A DNA stretch of 7,349 nt from Armatimonadota bacterium (GTDB taxonomy: Bacteria > Armatimonadota > Zipacnadia > Zipacnadales > FEN-943): assembly GCA_026419655.1 (NCBI GenBank), contig JANZZA010000676.1, forward strand, positions 1 to 7,349, read 5' to 3'. Of the stretch, positions 5,741-7,349 are shown in pieces (position 1 is the stretch's first letter; each line of letters begins with the position of its first letter). Position numbers and translations under genes: made by a program. The notes below the pieces were generated by a model. That model was not told the origin of the DNA. It ran no database searches and saw only the letters and a program-made list of their open reading frames with translations.

Positions 5741-7349
5741 TCAGCCGCCCATGTCCACCACAGTCCAAGGAGGCGAAACCTCAACGTGCGTGGCCCCGAT
5801 TTTGACTTCGCCCTTCCAAGCAGCCTCCGGCACAGCCAGCGCCCGCCGGACGGAGCCCCTGCGAAACACCTGGACGTGAAAAGGCTCTACCACATCTTTT
5901 GTGCCGTGCACGCCCAGAGCTGAAAGCCTGCGAACCACTTGCTGCACTGTCTTCGTCGTCCAGTCGGGCCACCCAGGGCGCGTTGTCAGCCGCGGGGGCG
6001 TGTCGGTCGGGCTTGGGTGCCGCCAGCACGCTCCCAGCAGCTTTGCCCCAACCGCGTCGCCGAAAACATAGGTAGGTGGCATCCTTAGTTGAGCCGGCAA
6101 TGCCTCACCCGATTCATCCCGTCTGGCAAAGCGCCCGGAAGTTATAAGTTTCACTCCGTTTCTCGTGCAATGCGCCAACGCCCTCGCGGCGCCCCGTGGC
6201 AGGTAAGCACAGTCAGGGACTATTATTGCCCTATAGCGCCCAGCATGTATGCGCGGCAGCTCAGCCAGCGTATACACGTCCGTCGCCAATCCCATGCGCC
6301 GCAGCAACTTGTACCAGCCCATGAAATCACGCCAGTCGTTCGGCGGCTCAGGTAGAAAGGCGTAAAGCGGCATCCTCGGCATGACCAGCGCCACCGATAC
6401 CTCTGGCCTCATGCCCTCAACGGCTTCCGCGGCCGCCATCACGGCCTCAGCCATTCGCCTCAGCGCAGGGATACCAAGGTCCGTGTAGTTGTATACCGGC
6501 GTCCCATACCAGCAGTAATAGAGTATGCCCGACGCACCGTGCTGCACGGCCGCCAGGGACGTGCGTGTGAGAAGCTCTTCTCCCGCGCCAACGCCCAGAG
6601 AAAAGTCCAGCAAGTCCACAGCCCACATCGGCTTGCCGCTCTTGCGCACCATATCAAAGGCCGCCGTCACCGAGTCGGCATCTCCCGCCGCCGAGGCCAG
6701 TTGCATACCGATCACGTCGTGGTGACGCTGGGCAGCCACCTTATCCACTTCGACCGCCATCTGCTGCACATAGTCCCACTCGAAGGGGTTCGCAAAGGAC
6801 ATAGTGGTGTAAGTGACCACCGGCCGCGAGGGATCGGCTGCCTTGATGCGGGCAGCAAACCATCCCATAAAATCTGCCAGCGCTGTCGCCCGAAAGTCCA
6901 CCCAGTCCCAAACCATAGCCAGTGCCTTTGTGGGCCTGCCCTCCAGCTCTCTTCGCGGCGAATAAGCGATACATGCCGCTTGCGGTTTTTCCCATGCAGC
7001 TTTTACCGCTTCAGGCTCTCCGGCCGACCAGCTTATGAATTGCCACCCGCCCTGCGACGGGTCTAGCTCAGGATTTGCGCCAACCTCGTGGCCGTCGAGG
7101 CAGACCGTCAGCTCCCTAAAACACACTCGCCCGGCCCCGAGGAGCTTGGCCAGCGTCCAAGCCCTGGTAGCACCCGTCGGGGCCGCAGCCTCCACCGCTA
7201 AGCTCTTGCCAACGCCGTCCTCAGTCCACACCGGCGATGACGAAATGGCCACAAGCTGCGGGGCCTCATCGCGCAGCCAAGCTATCTCCAGCTTCACGCC
7301 GCCGGTCTTGCACTCCTTGAGGTCGAAGGTCGCCTCAAAACGCACTGTC
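5741..7349 (-). CDS. GH42/clan GH-A-like glycosidase with sandwich and trimerisation-like domains (5' end outside window)
   Basis: Seen: an open frame from the right edge to TGA at 5741-5743, about 535 codons. The GTG at 7345 is in frame, but the frame continues past it to the edge, so the true start lies outside. Numbered from that GTG, residues 1-110 look like a carbohydrate-binding beta-sandwich (ending GRVCFRELTV). A partial TIM barrel follows: VWDWVDFRATALADFMGWF (about 141-159), DPSRPVVTYT, HDVIGMQL, KPMWAVDLLDF (D244) and HGASGILYYCWYG. A trimerisation-like Rossmann domain (about 315-430) has YRAIIVPDCAYLP and GVKLITSGRF, and a short C-terminal strand domain ends in SPPWTVVDMGG. Known: GH42 beta-galactosidases have barrel, trimerisation and C-terminal domains in this order. 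Odd: D244 occupies the place where GH42 carries the nucleophile Glu, and no acid/base Asn-Glu pair is visible. Inferred: a divergent glycosidase or an inactive binding homologue. Confidence 0.82.
   Translation of the reverse strand, partial: TVRFEATFDLKECKTGGVKLEIAWLRDEAPQLVAISSSPVWTEDGVGKSLAVEAAAPTGATRAWTLAKLLGAGRVCFRELTVCLDGHEVGANPELDPSQGGWQFISWSAGEPEAVKAAWEKPQAACIAYSPRRELEGRPTKALAMVWDWVDFRATALADFMGWFAARIKAADPSRPVVTYTTMSFANPFEWDYVQQMAVEVDKVAAQRHHDVIGMQLASAAGDADSVTAAFDMVRKSGKPMWAVDLLDFSLGVGAGEELLTRTSLAAVQHGASGILYYCWYGTPVYNYTDLGIPALRRMAEAVMAAAEAVEGMRPEVSVALVMPRMPLYAFLPEPPNDWRDFMGWYKLLRRMGLATDVYTLAELPRIHAGRYRAIIVPDCAYLPRGAARALAHCTRNGVKLITSGRFARRDESGEALPAQLRMPPTYVFGDAVGAKLLGACWRHPSPTDTPPRLTTRPGWPDWTTKTVQQVVRRLSALGVHGTKDVVEPFHVQVFRRGSVRRALAVPEAAWKGEVKIGATHVEVSPPWTVVDMGG

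Noticed and set aside
5580..5768. A 62-codon minus-strand open frame between the two right-hand genes
   Set aside because: Much of it is the translated hairpin element, and it overlaps the end of the GH42-like gene.

Overview
The window is GC-rich (roughly 60%), densely coded bacterial DNA. Its gene content combines a secreted right-handed beta-helix protein, a clan GH-A/GH42-like glycosidase, a URO-D-fold protein of the type often labelled 'trimethylamine corrinoid protein 2', and an orphan soluble hybrid kinase. This mix is typical of uncultivated polysaccharide-degrading lineages such as Armatimonadota, Lentisphaerota, Planctomycetota or Hydrogenedentota. That placement is inference from gene families and base composition; there is no phylogenetic marker in the window.

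Layout, left to right: (1) positions 1-2425, minus strand, a secreted beta-helix protein whose 3' end lies beyond the left edge (808 codons visible); (2) 2426-2911, a ~485-base divergent intergenic region; (3) 2912-4384, plus strand, a 490-residue REC-PAS-HisKA-HATPase protein, the only plus-strand gene; (4) 4381-5466, minus strand, a 361-residue URO-D-superfamily protein whose stop codon overlaps the kinase stop; (5) 5467-5740, a gap holding a long terminator-like hairpin; (6) 5741-7349, minus strand, a GH42-like protein whose 5' end lies beyond the right edge.

The two carbohydrate-related proteins suggest a locus for extracellular glycan breakdown. The beta-helix enzyme is exported and resembles GH141-type proteins. 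The GH42-like protein carries an apparent carbohydrate-binding sandwich, a partial TIM barrel and a trimerisation-like domain. The URO-D-like protein belongs to a family of unsettled function that recurs near such genes. The kinase could sense a cytoplasmic signal, but no output regulator is visible. Nothing in the window proves that the genes act together. No RNA gene, CRISPR array, transposase or integrase was seen.

Points most worth following: departures from consensus in both signalling modules of the kinase, an Asp where GH42 enzymes carry the nucleophile Glu, loss of the Zn-ligand Cys pattern in the URO-D-like protein, and the hairpin element between the two right-hand genes.
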